From positions 3,207,501 through 3,271,500 of the forward strand of contig OX352322.1 of NCBI GenBank assembly GCA_947090765.1: a DNA stretch of 64,000 nt, read 5' to 3'. Within the stretch, counting starts at the first letter, position 1. Each line of letters starts with the position of its first letter. A program made the position numbers and the translations under genes. The notes below the pieces were generated by a model. That model did not search any database. It was not told where the DNA came from and was given only the letters and a program-made list of their open reading frames with translations. This document shows, in pieces, positions 55,634-64,000 of this stretch. The stretch comes from Pseudomonas sp. MM223. Its GTDB lineage: Bacteria; Pseudomonadota; Gammaproteobacteria; Pseudomonadales; Pseudomonadaceae.

Positions 55634-56071
55634 TCATGCCTCGATGGATGAGTGATGCCCCGTGATCAACCACTGCTCATCGATACGTTCAAAGGTGAAC
55701 AGAAACCTTGCCGGTACCACGCACTGCTCACCGCTGTCGCGGTACACAAAGGTGTAGAGCCCGCCCACAACCACAGTGCCGAGCTTGCGGCTGACGCGCT
55801 CCTTGAACACCTGGATGTCACACACCAGCCCGTCGTTGGCCAGGAAGTTGTCGAAGTAGTTGCGGCGGCTGTCATCGCAGTCGCGCACCTGGTTGGACAA
55901 GGTCGGCACCAGAATGGCGTCCGGCGCATACAGTGCCAGCACCTTGTCAACGTCACGGGTGGCCACCGTTGCTGCCCACCGATAGAGCGCGGCCTTTGCG
56001 CCTGCCAGGCAGGCCATTTCGGTATCGGCATAGGGTTGAGTGCTCACGGGGGAGCCGGGGGATACGCTCAT
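55634..56071 (-). CDS. SnoaL-like / DUF4440 small protein
   Basis: 145 residues with the NTF2-like pattern [30 protein letters not shown] and a C-terminal [18 protein letters not shown]. Similar to SgcJ/EcaC-type proteins; catalytic role unknown. Divergent from the dihydroorotase gene across the second Zur-like box, so it may belong to the same zinc-starvation set. Its gene ends 76 bases before the rpmE2 start on the same strand. Confidence 0.85.
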   Translation of the reverse strand: MSVSPGSPVSTQPYADTEMACLAGAKAALYRWAATVATRDVDKVLALYAPDAILVPTLSNQVRDCDDSRRNYFDNFLANDGLVCDIQVFKERVSRKLGTVVVGGLYTFVYRDSGEQCVVPARFLFTFERIDEQWLITGHHSSIEA

Positions 56072-56131
56072 GGATGTTTACCTGAGATTCACGAAGGATG
56101 GGTGGCACGAGCATGCCGCTGTACGATAATG

Positions 56132-56146
56132 TGTTATAACATAACA
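56132..56146. promoter_or_regulatory. Zur-like box between the SnoaL-like gene and the dihydroorotase gene
   Basis: TGTTAT-AAC-ATAACA, a perfect palindrome very close to the Zur consensus, within a larger imperfect dyad (GTACGA at 56121, TCGTAC at 56150). Positioned to control both divergent genes. Confidence 0.78.
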
Positions 56147-56223
56147 TTGTCGTACAGGTTTCAGATCATGCTTCTCAAGCGCGAGCAGGTCGTGGCGAGC
56201 AGTAAACCCAAGGAGGCTTATGC

Positions 56224-57570
56224 ATGAGCCATATCCTTGTCAGGAATGCCCGCCTGGTGAATGAAGATAAGGTGTTCGATGGGGACGTTCTGATTGCCTA
56301 CGGGCGCATCGAGAAAATCGCCAGTAGCATCGAAGGCCTGAATGTCCAAGTCGAAATCGACGCGCAAGGTCGCTGGCTGGTGCCCGGCATGATCGATGAT
56401 CAGGTGCATTTCCGCGAGCCCGGTGCCGCACACAAGGGCACCCTGGCCAGCGAGTCGCGGGCCGCAGTCGCCGGTGGTATTACCAGCTTCATGGACATGC
56501 CCAATACCAACCCGGCGACGTTGACCCAGGCCGCCCTGGACGACAAGAAGGCCCGCGCTGCGGCGTCCTCCGTCGCCAACTATGGCTTTCACTTCGGTGT
56601 AAGCAAAGACAACCTAGAGACCGTTGCCAGGCTCGATCCGCAGCAGGTTGCCGGGGTAAAGGTGTTCATGGGGGCCTCTACCGGCGACATGCTGGTTGAC
56701 GACCCTGGCGTGCTCGAGCGCCTCTTTGCCTGTGTGCCGACGGTTTTGCTGGCGCATTGTGAACACACGCCATCCATCCTCGCCAACGAAGCACGCTACC
56801 GCGAGCAATTCGGTGATTTTATCCCGCCGGCGATGCACCCGTTCATACGTGATGCGCAAGCTTGCTGGCGCTCTTCCAGCCTGGCCGTGGCGCTGGCGAA
56901 CAGGTTCGGCACACGCCTGCACGTGCTGCACCTGACCACGGCCAAGGAACTGGAACTGTTCGAGCCTGGCCCGTTGGCCAGCAAGCTGATCACGGCCGAG
57001 GTTTGTGCCCACCACCTGCTGTTTGATGACAGCGACTATGCGCGCCTTGGCAACCTCATCAAATGCAACCCGGCCATCAAGACCCGCACAGACCGCGATG
57101 CATTGCGCCAAGCGCTACTGTGCGACCGCATCGATGTGATCGGCACAGACCATGCGCCGCATACCCTGGCAGAGAAACACAAGCCGTATGCGGCGGCACC
57201 TTCCGGTTTGCCTCTGGTGCAGCATGCATTGCCTGCGTTGTTCGATCTGGTCGAGGAGGGCGTGCTGCCCATCACTCAGCTGGTACGTAAAACCAGCCAT
57301 GCGGTCTCGGACCTGTTCGCGATCCAGGAACGTGGCTACCTGCGTGAAGGCTACTGGGCGGACCTGACACTGGTCGAACGTCTCTCCGAGCCACGGCCAG
57401 TCAGCCTCGACCCGGTGTTTGCCCAATGCCGGTGGACGCCATTCCAGCACCATCGGCTGCGGCATCGCGTGACCACCACGATCGTCTCCGGGCAACTGGC
57501 CTGGCATGACCAAAAACTGAACGCGCACTGCCAGGGATTGCCACTGGCATTCAATGCACAGCGGCGCTGA
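56224..57570 (+). CDS. pyrQ: Dihydroorotase paralogue (PyrQ/PyrC2 type)
   Basis: 448 residues, amidohydrolase TIM barrel. Forms the dihydroorotate ring in pyrimidine synthesis. Metal site: the usual His-x-His is Gln60-x-His62 here (DDQVHFREPG), with carboxylated-Lys candidate 146 (VAGVKVFMGAS), His in LLAHCEHTPS and VLHLTTA, Asp in VIGTDHAPHT. Loss of the first His fits a zinc-sparing or altered-metal paralogue, as known for Zur-controlled dihydroorotases of Pseudomonas. AAGGAG site before ATG 56224. Confidence 0.9.
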   Translation: MSHILVRNARLVNEDKVFDGDVLIAYGRIEKIASSIEGLNVQVEIDAQGRWLVPGMIDDQVHFREPGAAHKGTLASESRAAVAGGITSFMDMPNTNPATLTQAALDDKKARAAASSVANYGFHFGVSKDNLETVARLDPQQVAGVKVFMGASTGDMLVDDPGVLERLFACVPTVLLAHCEHTPSILANEARYREQFGDFIPPAMHPFIRDAQACWRSSSLAVALANRFGTRLHVLHLTTAKELELFEPGPLASKLITAEVCAHHLLFDDSDYARLGNLIKCNPAIKTRTDRDALRQALLCDRIDVIGTDHAPHTLAEKHKPYAAAPSGLPLVQHALPALFDLVEEGVLPITQLVRKTSHAVSDLFAIQERGYLREGYWADLTLVERLSEPRPVSLDPVFAQCRWTPFQHHRLRHRVTTTIVSGQLAWHDQKLNAHCQGLPLAFNAQRR

Positions 57571-57601
57571 CCCTTCGAATACTGACGTGAGAGTGATTGC
57601 A

Positions 57602-58006
57602 ATGACCGAACAGGAACTGCTTTGCATGCCGGCAAAGGCCTACATGGATGCCTCACAGCAGGCATTCTTCCGCGACCTGCTGCTGGCGCAGCGCACAGAA
57701 CTGCAAGCGCGTATATCCGGCGAGTTCGAACTCATGCGCGCATTCGAGCCAAGCAGCGACCCTTCGGACCTGGGCACTGTGGAGGAGCAACGCCACTGGC
57801 AACTGCGCCTGCTTGAGCGGGAAAAGAAGCTGCTGGACAAGATCGACGAAGCCCTGGAACGCATTGCACGGGGCGATTACGGGTGGTGCAAGGACACCGG
57901 CGAACCCATCGGCCTCAAGCGCTTGCTGTTGCGCCCTACGGCGACGCTGAGCATCGAGGCCAAGGAGCGGCAAGAACGCCAGGAGCGGCACCTACGCGAC
58001 GATTGA
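57602..58006 (+). CDS. dksA2: DksA2, zinc-finger-less RNA polymerase cofactor
   Basis: 134 residues. Coiled-coil N-terminal part with DPSDLGTVEEQRHWQLRL (DxxD-like tip), then the finger region GDYGWCKDTGEPIGLKRLLL and TATLSIEAKERQE. The four zinc cysteines of DksA are Cys96, Thr99, Ser117 and Ala120 here, so no zinc site remains. DksA2 backs up DksA in zinc starvation. Follows pyrQ by 31 bases, likely in one transcript. Confidence 0.95.
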   Translation: MTEQELLCMPAKAYMDASQQAFFRDLLLAQRTELQARISGEFELMRAFEPSSDPSDLGTVEEQRHWQLRLLEREKKLLDKIDEALERIARGDYGWCKDTGEPIGLKRLLLRPTATLSIEAKERQERQERHLRDD

Positions 58007-58082
58007 TACGCTCAGCCTGACCTAAGTTTTCATCGGTAACCTCGCGCTCAGATACCGCTGTGGAACCTGAGGAGGCTGCCGG

Positions 58083-58847
58083 ATGAACACCCCGAACAGA
58101 GGTTGGCTCAACAAAGTACCGGAAGTGACACTGTCCTTTTGGATCATCAAGATCATGTCCACCACGGTGGGTGAGACGGTCGCCGATTTTTTCGCCGTCG
58201 ATGTGGGCTGGGGGCTTGCCATCACCAGCGCGGTGGTGGCGGTGCTGCTGGCTGGCGCGCTGGCCTTGCAGTTGCGCAAGCGTCAATGTGAACCCTGGAT
58301 CTACTGGCTGTGCGTGGTGCTGGTGAGCATTCTGGGTACCCAGATAACCGACATTCTGACTGACGAAATGGACATCAGCCTTTACGCCAGTACGGCGTTT
58401 TTCTCGCTGTTGCTGGCCGCCAATTTTGCGGTGTGGTACGCGCTGGAACGTAACCTGTCGATTCGCGAAATCGTTACCGCCAGGCGCGAGCTGTTCTATT
58501 GGAGCACCGTGCTCTGCACCTTCGCGCTGGGCACGGCAGGCGGTGACCTGGCCACCGAGGCGCTGGGGCTTGGCTTTGATGTCGGCGTTGTGATCTTTGC
58601 CGCTTTGATCGCCGTTTGCCTGCTTGCCTGGCGCCTGGGAGGCAACACGGTGCTTGTGTTCTGGGTGGCTTACATTCTGACCCGGCCGCTCGGTGCTTCC
58701 CTGGGCGACCTGCTGACTCAATCGCATGACTATGGTGGCCTCGGCATGGGCGCCACCTGGACCAGTGCGCTGTTCCTTTGCGTCATCTTCATCCTGGTCG
58801 GCGTTGCCCAGTTCAGTGCCGAACAGTCCAAGCGGCTCGCCCGTTGA
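58083..58847 (+). CDS. COG4705-like inner-membrane protein
   Basis: 254 residues, seven to eight membrane segments in two similar halves: KVPEVTLSFWIIKIMSTTVG (residues 11-30) and a second repeat near FYWSTVLCTFALGTAGGDLA. Known only as an uncharacterised membrane-anchored family. The repeated Thr-x-Gly-(D/E) pieces suggest a metal or ion carrier; that is a guess. Precedes a lipoprotein and a two-component system on the same strand. Confidence 0.8.
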   Translation: MNTPNRGWLNKVPEVTLSFWIIKIMSTTVGETVADFFAVDVGWGLAITSAVVAVLLAGALALQLRKRQCEPWIYWLCVVLVSILGTQITDILTDEMDISLYASTAFFSLLLAANFAVWYALERNLSIREIVTARRELFYWSTVLCTFALGTAGGDLATEALGLGFDVGVVIFAALIAVCLLAWRLGGNTVLVFWVAYILTRPLGASLGDLLTQSHDYGGLGMGATWTSALFLCVIFILVGVAQFSAEQSKRLAR

Positions 58848-58865
58848 TCAATGAGGTAGTGACCC

Positions 58866-59291
58866 ATGAATTCGAATCGTTTACGTAAAATGACACTGGC
58901 AATTGCTTGTGTATTAGGTGTACTGCTAACCCAAGGCTGTTCCAAGCCGGATCAACACCAGGCGCAACAAGCGCCTGCGGGCACCCAGGCAGCGACCAAA
59001 CTGGGGGATCTGAGTGCATTCAGGGCCATTGCCGAGGATGTGGCGGCAAAGGTCGATGCCCAGGACTTGCCTGCCGCCAAGGCGCGCATTAAAGACCTGG
59101 AAAAAACCTGGGACGACGCCGAAGCCGGGATAAAGCCACGCGCGGCAAGCGACTGGCATGTGCTGGACAAAGCTATTGATCGGGCACTGGATGCACTGCG
59201 TGCCGGGCAGCCGCAGCAGGGTGACTGCAAAGCAGCAATGGATGCTTTGTTGAAAGCTTTCGACAGCTTGCAAGGGCCGAGACAAGGTTGA
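58866..59291 (+). CDS. Small helical lipoprotein
   Basis: 141 residues. Signal with lipobox LLTQGC (lipidated Cys25), a Gln/Ala-rich linker, then a helical domain (FRAIAEDVAAKVDAQDLPAA, ARIKDLEKTWDDAEAG). Gene lies 18 bases after the membrane protein and 66 bases before the response regulator, so it may feed the sensor kinase. Family not recognised. Confidence 0.78.
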   Translation: MNSNRLRKMTLAIACVLGVLLTQGCSKPDQHQAQQAPAGTQAATKLGDLSAFRAIAEDVAAKVDAQDLPAAKARIKDLEKTWDDAEAGIKPRAASDWHVLDKAIDRALDALRAGQPQQGDCKAAMDALLKAFDSLQGPRQG

Positions 59292-59357
59292 AGCCAGGCG
59301 CAGGCAATAGCCTCGCGCTCGGCTATTGTTCCAGCAGGTGCTCACTGGGGGAAGGCA

Positions 59358-60023
59358 ATGCGGGTGTTACTGGTCGAGGATGACAGCATGATCGCCCAGG
59401 CACTGCAGGACGCGCTGGCTGCGGCGGGCTATGCGGTGGATTGGGTAGCCAATGGCCTGACGGCAGAGGCGGCCCTGCGCACGCAAGCCTACGACCAGGT
59501 GCTGCTTGACCTGGGGTTGCCCGGGCAAGATGGCCTGCAATTGCTGCAGCATCTGCGTGCAGCCGACAACCCCGTCCCCCTGCTGATCATTACCGCACGC
59601 GCGGGGCTTGATGACCGCGTGCGCGGGCTGGATGGCGGGGCGGATGACTTCTTGCAAAAACCCTTTGAAATGGTCGAGCTGCTTGCCAGGATGCGCGCCG
59701 TCATGCGCCGCAAGGGCGGGCGCGCGGCCCCTGAATTGGGCAACGGGACGGTCAGCCTGGACCCTGTCAGCAAATGCGCTCGGCTGATGGATCAGCCGCC
59801 TGTTCAGCTTTCCAATCGAGAGTTCGCCTTGCTTCAGGCACTACTGATTCGCCCGGGGGCGATCTTGTCGCGGGCCGAACTGGAGGACCGGCTTTACGGG
59901 TGGGGTAACGAGGTTGAAAGCAACGCAGTGGAGTTCATCATCCATGCATTGCGCCGCAAGCTGGGCAAGGATGTGATTCGCAATATCAGGGGGTTGGGAT
60001 GGATGGTCTCAAAAGGCGCCTGA
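59358..60023 (+). CDS. OmpR-family response regulator (QseB/PmrA-like)
   Basis: 221 residues. Receiver: EDD 7-9, phospho-Asp51 in LLDLGLPGQDG, LIITARAG, and Lys in DDFLQKPFEM. Winged-helix output: LSNREFALLQALLIRPGAIL and SNAVEFIIHALRRKLGKDVI. GGGGGAAGG site before ATG 59358. Overlaps the kinase gene by 25 bases. Confidence 0.92.
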   Translation: MRVLLVEDDSMIAQALQDALAAAGYAVDWVANGLTAEAALRTQAYDQVLLDLGLPGQDGLQLLQHLRAADNPVPLLIITARAGLDDRVRGLDGGADDFLQKPFEMVELLARMRAVMRRKGGRAAPELGNGTVSLDPVSKCARLMDQPPVQLSNREFALLQALLIRPGAILSRAELEDRLYGWGNEVESNAVEFIIHALRRKLGKDVIRNIRGLGWMVSKGA

Positions 60024-61373
60024 ACCAGTCCCTGCAGCTACGCCTGTCGCTAGGGTTGTCGATGGCAATACTGCTGGTTGCGACAATGAGCGGGATGTTC
60101 AGTTACTTTTCCGCCTTCGATGAGGCGCTCGACCTGCAGGACAACAGCCTGCGCCAGGTTGCGGCCTTGTACATGCGTCAAGGCCTGGCATTTCATTACC
60201 CGGCCAACGTGCAATCTACTGGCGGCGACGATGAAGAAACCCGCATCGTCATCCAGTTCCTGGCCGATGGCCAGGCCGTCAGCCACGCCGATGATAGCCG
60301 GCTGCCGTTGCCTATTCCCGGCTCTGTGGCCAATGGTTTGTCCACCCTTGATGTCGGTAACGAGCCCTTCCGGGTACTGGTGAGCACCGACTCGTCTGGT
60401 AGGCGTTTTGCCGTGGCGCAGGAAATTGACAGCCGTAACCGAGATGCCCGCAACAGCGCATGGCGTGCATTGCTGCCGTTCGCCATCCTTTTCGCGATTT
60501 TGCTGGTGGTGGTGGCTAATCTGATTCGCGAACTGTTCAAGCCTGTCGAATCCTTGGCGGCAATGCTCGATACCCGCGATGACCAGGACCTGCGGCCGAT
60601 TGATGAGCGCATGCTGGCCACTGAAATACGCCCTTTCATCCAAGCGATAAACCGCTTGCTGGCGCGTGTTGCCAGCACCCTGGAAAGCCAGAAGCGCTTT
60701 GTTGCCGATGCCGCTCATGAACTGCGTACGCCGCTTACGGCCCTTTCGCTGCAGGCGCAAGCCCTTGAGCCCGAAGCACTGTCGGCCCGCGCCCAGGTAC
60801 AGGTGGCGCAGCTGCGGCTCGGTATCGCCAGGAGCCGCAAGCTCATCGAACAACTGTTGGCGCTGGCCAGCGCACTGGCTCGGCAACCTGCCGCCAGCTG
60901 TCGTGTCCCTGCATCAGGTTTGCCGCCGGGTGCTGGAGGACCTGATGCCATTGGCCGAGCAGAAGCAGCTCGACATAGGCCTGGAAGGCGACGATATGTG
61001 CTTGCCCATACGCGAAGTCGAATTGAGAACCGTGATCAGCAACCTGGTGGAAAACGCCATTCGCCATGCCCCTATCGGCGGCCATGTTGATCTGCATGTG
61101 GAGCAGGGCGCTGGCCAGGTCATGCTCAGCGTCAGCGACGACGGTGCGGGGATAGACCCGCAAGAGTGGGAGCGCGTGTTCGACCCATTCTATCGCGGCA
61201 CTGACCCTGTTGGGGAGGGCGCCGGCCTGGGGCTTTCGATAGTACGTACCATTGTACAGCGCTCAGGGGGCGAGGTGAGTGTGGGGTATGCAGATGAAAC
61301 ACGCCGCCAAGGTTGTGGGGTGTGTTTGCGTTGGCCGATCAATTCTGCGCTGGGCCTCGTGGCCGAGGAGTGA
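59999..61373 (+). pseudogene. Sensor histidine kinase, apparent frameshift between phosphoacceptor and ATPase domains
   Basis: Partner of the preceding regulator. Frame one: membrane helices 16-36 and 158-176, periplasmic domain with GGDDEETR, HAMP-like segment and phosphoacceptor His240 in FVADAAHELRTPLTALSL, to LLALASALARQ. The ATPase half is in another frame: VVSLHQVCRRVLEDLMPLAE, N-box NLVENAIRHAP, SDDGAGIDP, GAGLGLSIV, to 61373. The switch is near 60886-60893 (aacctgccgcc); removing one base gives ~458 residues. Both halves are otherwise intact. Confidence 0.87.
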
Positions 61374-61403
61374 TCGCAGTGGCGGGAAGCGCCCGGCAGA
61401 TTG

Positions 61404-61844
61404 TCAGGCGCCCTGGCGGTCGATATCGCGGCGCAGGACTACCGACGTGGTAATGTCATCCACCGATTCGTGACGTGCCACGTTGTCGCGTACCTGGTTC
61501 AGGTCGTCGATTGTGCGGGTCTCCACTTCCACCACCAGGTCGAGTTGCCCGCTCACCGAAGACACGCGGCGCACGCGAGCGTCCGTTGCCAGCTGGTCCA
61601 GCAGCCCCATGGCAGGCGTGCGCTGCAACGTCACCAGCAAGATCGCACGTATGACATTGGCGTCTATTTCGCCAATGTCAGCCCGATAACCACGAATGAT
61701 CCCGCTGCGTTCAAGGTTGGCTACGCGCTCGGTTGTGGCACTTCTGGAAAGGCCGATCCGGGCGGCCAATGCCTTCAGGGCAATACGCGCGTCCTTCGAA
61801 AGCACTTCAAGAATCTCACGATCTTTTGCGTCCAGCTCGCGCAT
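61404..61844 (-). CDS. Lrp/AsnC-family regulator
   Basis: 146 residues: HTH (MRELDAKDREILEVLSKDAR, GLSRSATTERVANLERSGII) and AsnC ligand domain (VSSVSGQLDLVVEVETRTID). Divergent from the fused aminotransferase gene, 143 bases away, and the likely controller of it. Confidence 0.92.
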   Translation of the reverse strand: MRELDAKDREILEVLSKDARIALKALAARIGLSRSATTERVANLERSGIIRGYRADIGEIDANVIRAILLVTLQRTPAMGLLDQLATDARVRRVSSVSGQLDLVVEVETRTIDDLNQVRDNVARHESVDDITTSVVLRRDIDRQGA

Positions 61845-61987
61845 TGCACCACCTGATTAGCCCGCCGTCTTTATGCCGGTCGGAACCGGCATTATGCTTG
61901 TCTATCCCGACCGTATGCAGGGTGTCCGTTTCGGCGGTGCATGACAAGCTATTGAAAAAACTATTTGCTCGCTCGGAACGTGATGAT

Positions 61988-64000
61988 ATGACAGACCTTT
62001 CCCACCCGGCACCTCGGTTTTCGGCTAGCGATGCCGAGGGCCTCGCAAAAGAATTCTTCAATGTCACCGGCACCGCAACGCCCCTGGACGGGGAGCGTGA
62101 TCGCAACTACCGGTTGAATACCGGCGTTGACGCAGGCTGGATTCTGAAAATCGTCAACGCCAGCGAGCCCAGGGTAGAAAGCGAGTTTCAAACCGCGTTG
62201 CTCGGGCACCTGGCCGTTCACGGTGCGCACCTGGGCGTGCCCCACCTGCGGGCCAGTGTGGCGGGCGACTTTTTGCCGTGTGTGGCCAGTGCCACAGGTG
62301 AACAGCATGCGGTGCGCCTGGTCAGTTGGTTGCCCGGCACGCCGCTCGCCGAGGCCAAGCGTTCATTCGAGCGATGAGGCACTTTGGCCAGGCACTTGGT
62401 GAGCTTGACCGCGCCCTGCAGGGCTTCATGCACCCAGGCGCCGTGCGGGACCTGGACTGGGATTTGCGCCATGCAGCGCGCTCCCGTTCGCGCCTGCACT
62501 GCATCAAGAACCCCGCGCGCCGGGCGATTGTCGAGCGTTTCATTGCCCGGTTTGAAGAAACCGTACAGCCAAGACTGGCCTCACTACGGGCTCAGGTGAT
62601 CCACAACGACGCCAACGACTGGAACATCCTGGTCGACGCCGAAACCACCCGTAAGGTGACTGGTTTCATCGACTTTGGCGATGCCGTGCATACCGTGCTG
62701 ATTGCCGAGGTCGCAATTGCCAGTGCCTACGCCATTCTCGACATGGACGACCCGATCGGCGCCGCCGCTGCGCTGGTGGCCGGTTTCCATGAAAAATACC
62801 CGTTGCAAGCGCAAGAGCTTGATGTGTTGTTCAACCTGATCGCCATGCGCCTGGTCATCAGCGTCACGTTCTCCGCTTCCCGGCAGGACCAGACAGACGA
62901 AAACCCCTACCTGGCGATCAGTGAAGCGCCTGCCTGGCGCCTGCTTGAACAGCTTGATTCGATGAACCCACGGCTGGCCACCGGCATCCTGCGCAAGGCC
63001 TGTGGTTTTGATGCCATCGAAGGTGCGGGCGACGTCCGCCGCTGGATTGCGGACAACCACAAAACCTTTGCCGACCTGGTGCGCCCATCTGCCGCCATCC
63101 TCAACAAAGTGATTGCCCCGTTTGGCGATGCCACCCACGAGATGACCATCGCGTCGGCCGAGCAGCGCCCTGCAGACGCAACCCGTTGGTGGGACGAGTT
63201 CTCTGCTGCTCACCACGTGCCACTGGCCATCGGGCCTTGGGGCGAGTTGCGCAGCATCTACACCGACTGTGCTTTCGAGTCGCGCTTCATCAAGGGGCAA
63301 CGACGCACATTGCATGTCGGTGTCGACCTGGTGATGCCCGCAGGTACGCCGCTGTACGCGCCGGTCGCCGGCACCGTCAGAAGCGTTGAGGTTGAACCAG
63401 ACCCGCTGGGCTATGGTGGCCTGGTGATGATCGAGCATACGCCGCCGGGCTGTCCGCCATTTCTCACCCTGTGGGGGCACATGGCGCATGAGGCACTCAA
63501 ACGCTTGAAGCCCGGTGACAAGCTCAAAGCTGGCGACCTGGTCGGTTACATGGGCGCGGACCATGAAAACGGTGGATGGATTCCCCACCTGCATTTGCAG
63601 ATGACCACCGATACCCAGTTGAGCGCGAGCGAGATCATTGGCGTGGGTGAGCCAGAGTACCGCGAGGTATGGGCTGACCTGTTCCCAGATGCCTCGACCC
63701 TGGCCGGTATCCCGCCAGAGACCTACAGCCAGCAGGGGATGTCCAAGGCCCGAATCATTGCCAAACGCAAGGAACTGCTGCTACCGAACCTGTCGATTTC
63801 GTATACCGACCCTATCAAGTTCGTACGCGGCGATGGCGTATGGCTGATCGACAACTTCGGGCGCGCCTACCTGGACTGCTTCAACAACGTTTGCCACCTG
63901 GGCCATAGCCATCCAGACGTGATCGAGGCCTTGACGCGACAGGCTGCGTTACTCAACACCAACACCCGTTACCTGCACGACAACATCGTGGAATACGCGG
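61988..64000 (+). CDS. Fused APH-type kinase / M23 peptidase-like / class III aminotransferase (3' truncated, frameshift)
   Basis: Multi-domain protein of a family about 1000 residues long in Pseudomonas. Order: APH/choline-kinase-like domain (VIHNDANDWNILVD and FIDFGDAVHTVLI hold the catalytic Asp and metal Asp), a linker, an M23 LytM-like domain (HVGVDLVMPAGTPLYAPVAG, HLHLQ), and a class III aminotransferase start (DPIKFVRGDGVWLIDNFGRA) cut at base 64000. The first ~129 residues (to KRSFER) end in a stop at 62375-62377; the next frame resumes at MRHFGQALGELDRAL. One added base near 62370 joins them. Relatives act on phosphoethanolamine-like or amino-alcohol compounds; the exact substrate is unknown. 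Confidence 0.82.

Noticed and set aside
1..64000. Search for tRNA, rRNA, integrase, transposase and phage genes
   Set aside because: None could be seen on either strand; the window is ordinary chromosome apart from the toxin-like operon.

Overview
The window reads as chromosomal DNA of a fluorescent Pseudomonas, most likely of the P. putida group. Reasons: high GC; many short REP-type inverted repeats of the 'tgtgggagcggg' and 'tgtaggagcggcc' families; a yej peptide-import operon beside a DAHP synthase; a fecIR/TonB-receptor set; CpxRA; and a zinc-starvation (Zur-type) gene block. I saw no rRNA, tRNA, CRISPR array, phage or insertion sequence.

Layout. 1-3.6 kb: yejABE (minus; yejE cut by the window edge). 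3.7-5.6 kb: a parvulin and an aromatic DAHP synthase (aroF) preceded by two tandem aromatic-rich leader peptides with an intrinsic terminator between them. 5.6-12.3 kb: a PEBP-like protein, a low-complexity secreted protein, two MFS systems and an AEC carrier. 12.3-16.4 kb: TonB-dependent receptor, FecR-like anti-sigma and FecI-like sigma factor. 16.4-22.5 kb: endonuclease I, a hypothetical protein, a stand-alone BamA paralogue, and divergent CpxR/CpxA with a perfect CpxR box between them. 22.5-30.1 kb: aldo/keto reductase, LysR, then LysR - Rieske oxygenase - reductase - BCCT transporter (a quaternary-amine catabolic set). 30.1-36.1 kb: Lrp regulator divergent from amidohydrolase, diaminopropionate ammonia-lyase, permease and M20 amidohydrolase. 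36.2-41.4 kb: MFS, small proteins, LysR divergent from acetolactate synthase. 41.4-45.1 kb: bacteriophytochrome kinase and a short AraC regulator.

45.1-48.9 kb is the most unusual part: a tight four-gene operon encoding three long helical proteins that look like a Gram-negative tripartite alpha-pore-forming toxin, plus a stand-alone C80/caspase-like cysteine peptidase. 49-52.5 kb: LuxR regulator divergent from an APC permease and a DmpA-type aminopeptidase. 52.6-55.1 kb: LysR/SDR pair and a dTMP-kinase-like protein. 55.3-58.0 kb: zinc-sparing block (Cys-less L31, SnoaL-like protein, dihydroorotase paralogue, zinc-finger-less DksA2) with two Zur-like palindromes. 58.1-61.4 kb: membrane protein, lipoprotein and a two-component system. 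61.4-64 kb: Lrp regulator divergent from a giant fused kinase/M23/aminotransferase that runs off the end.

Caution: eight otherwise healthy genes appear broken by a single-base insertion or deletion, about half at short homopolymers. This density suggests residual sequencing indels more than true gene decay; each case is described where it occurs.
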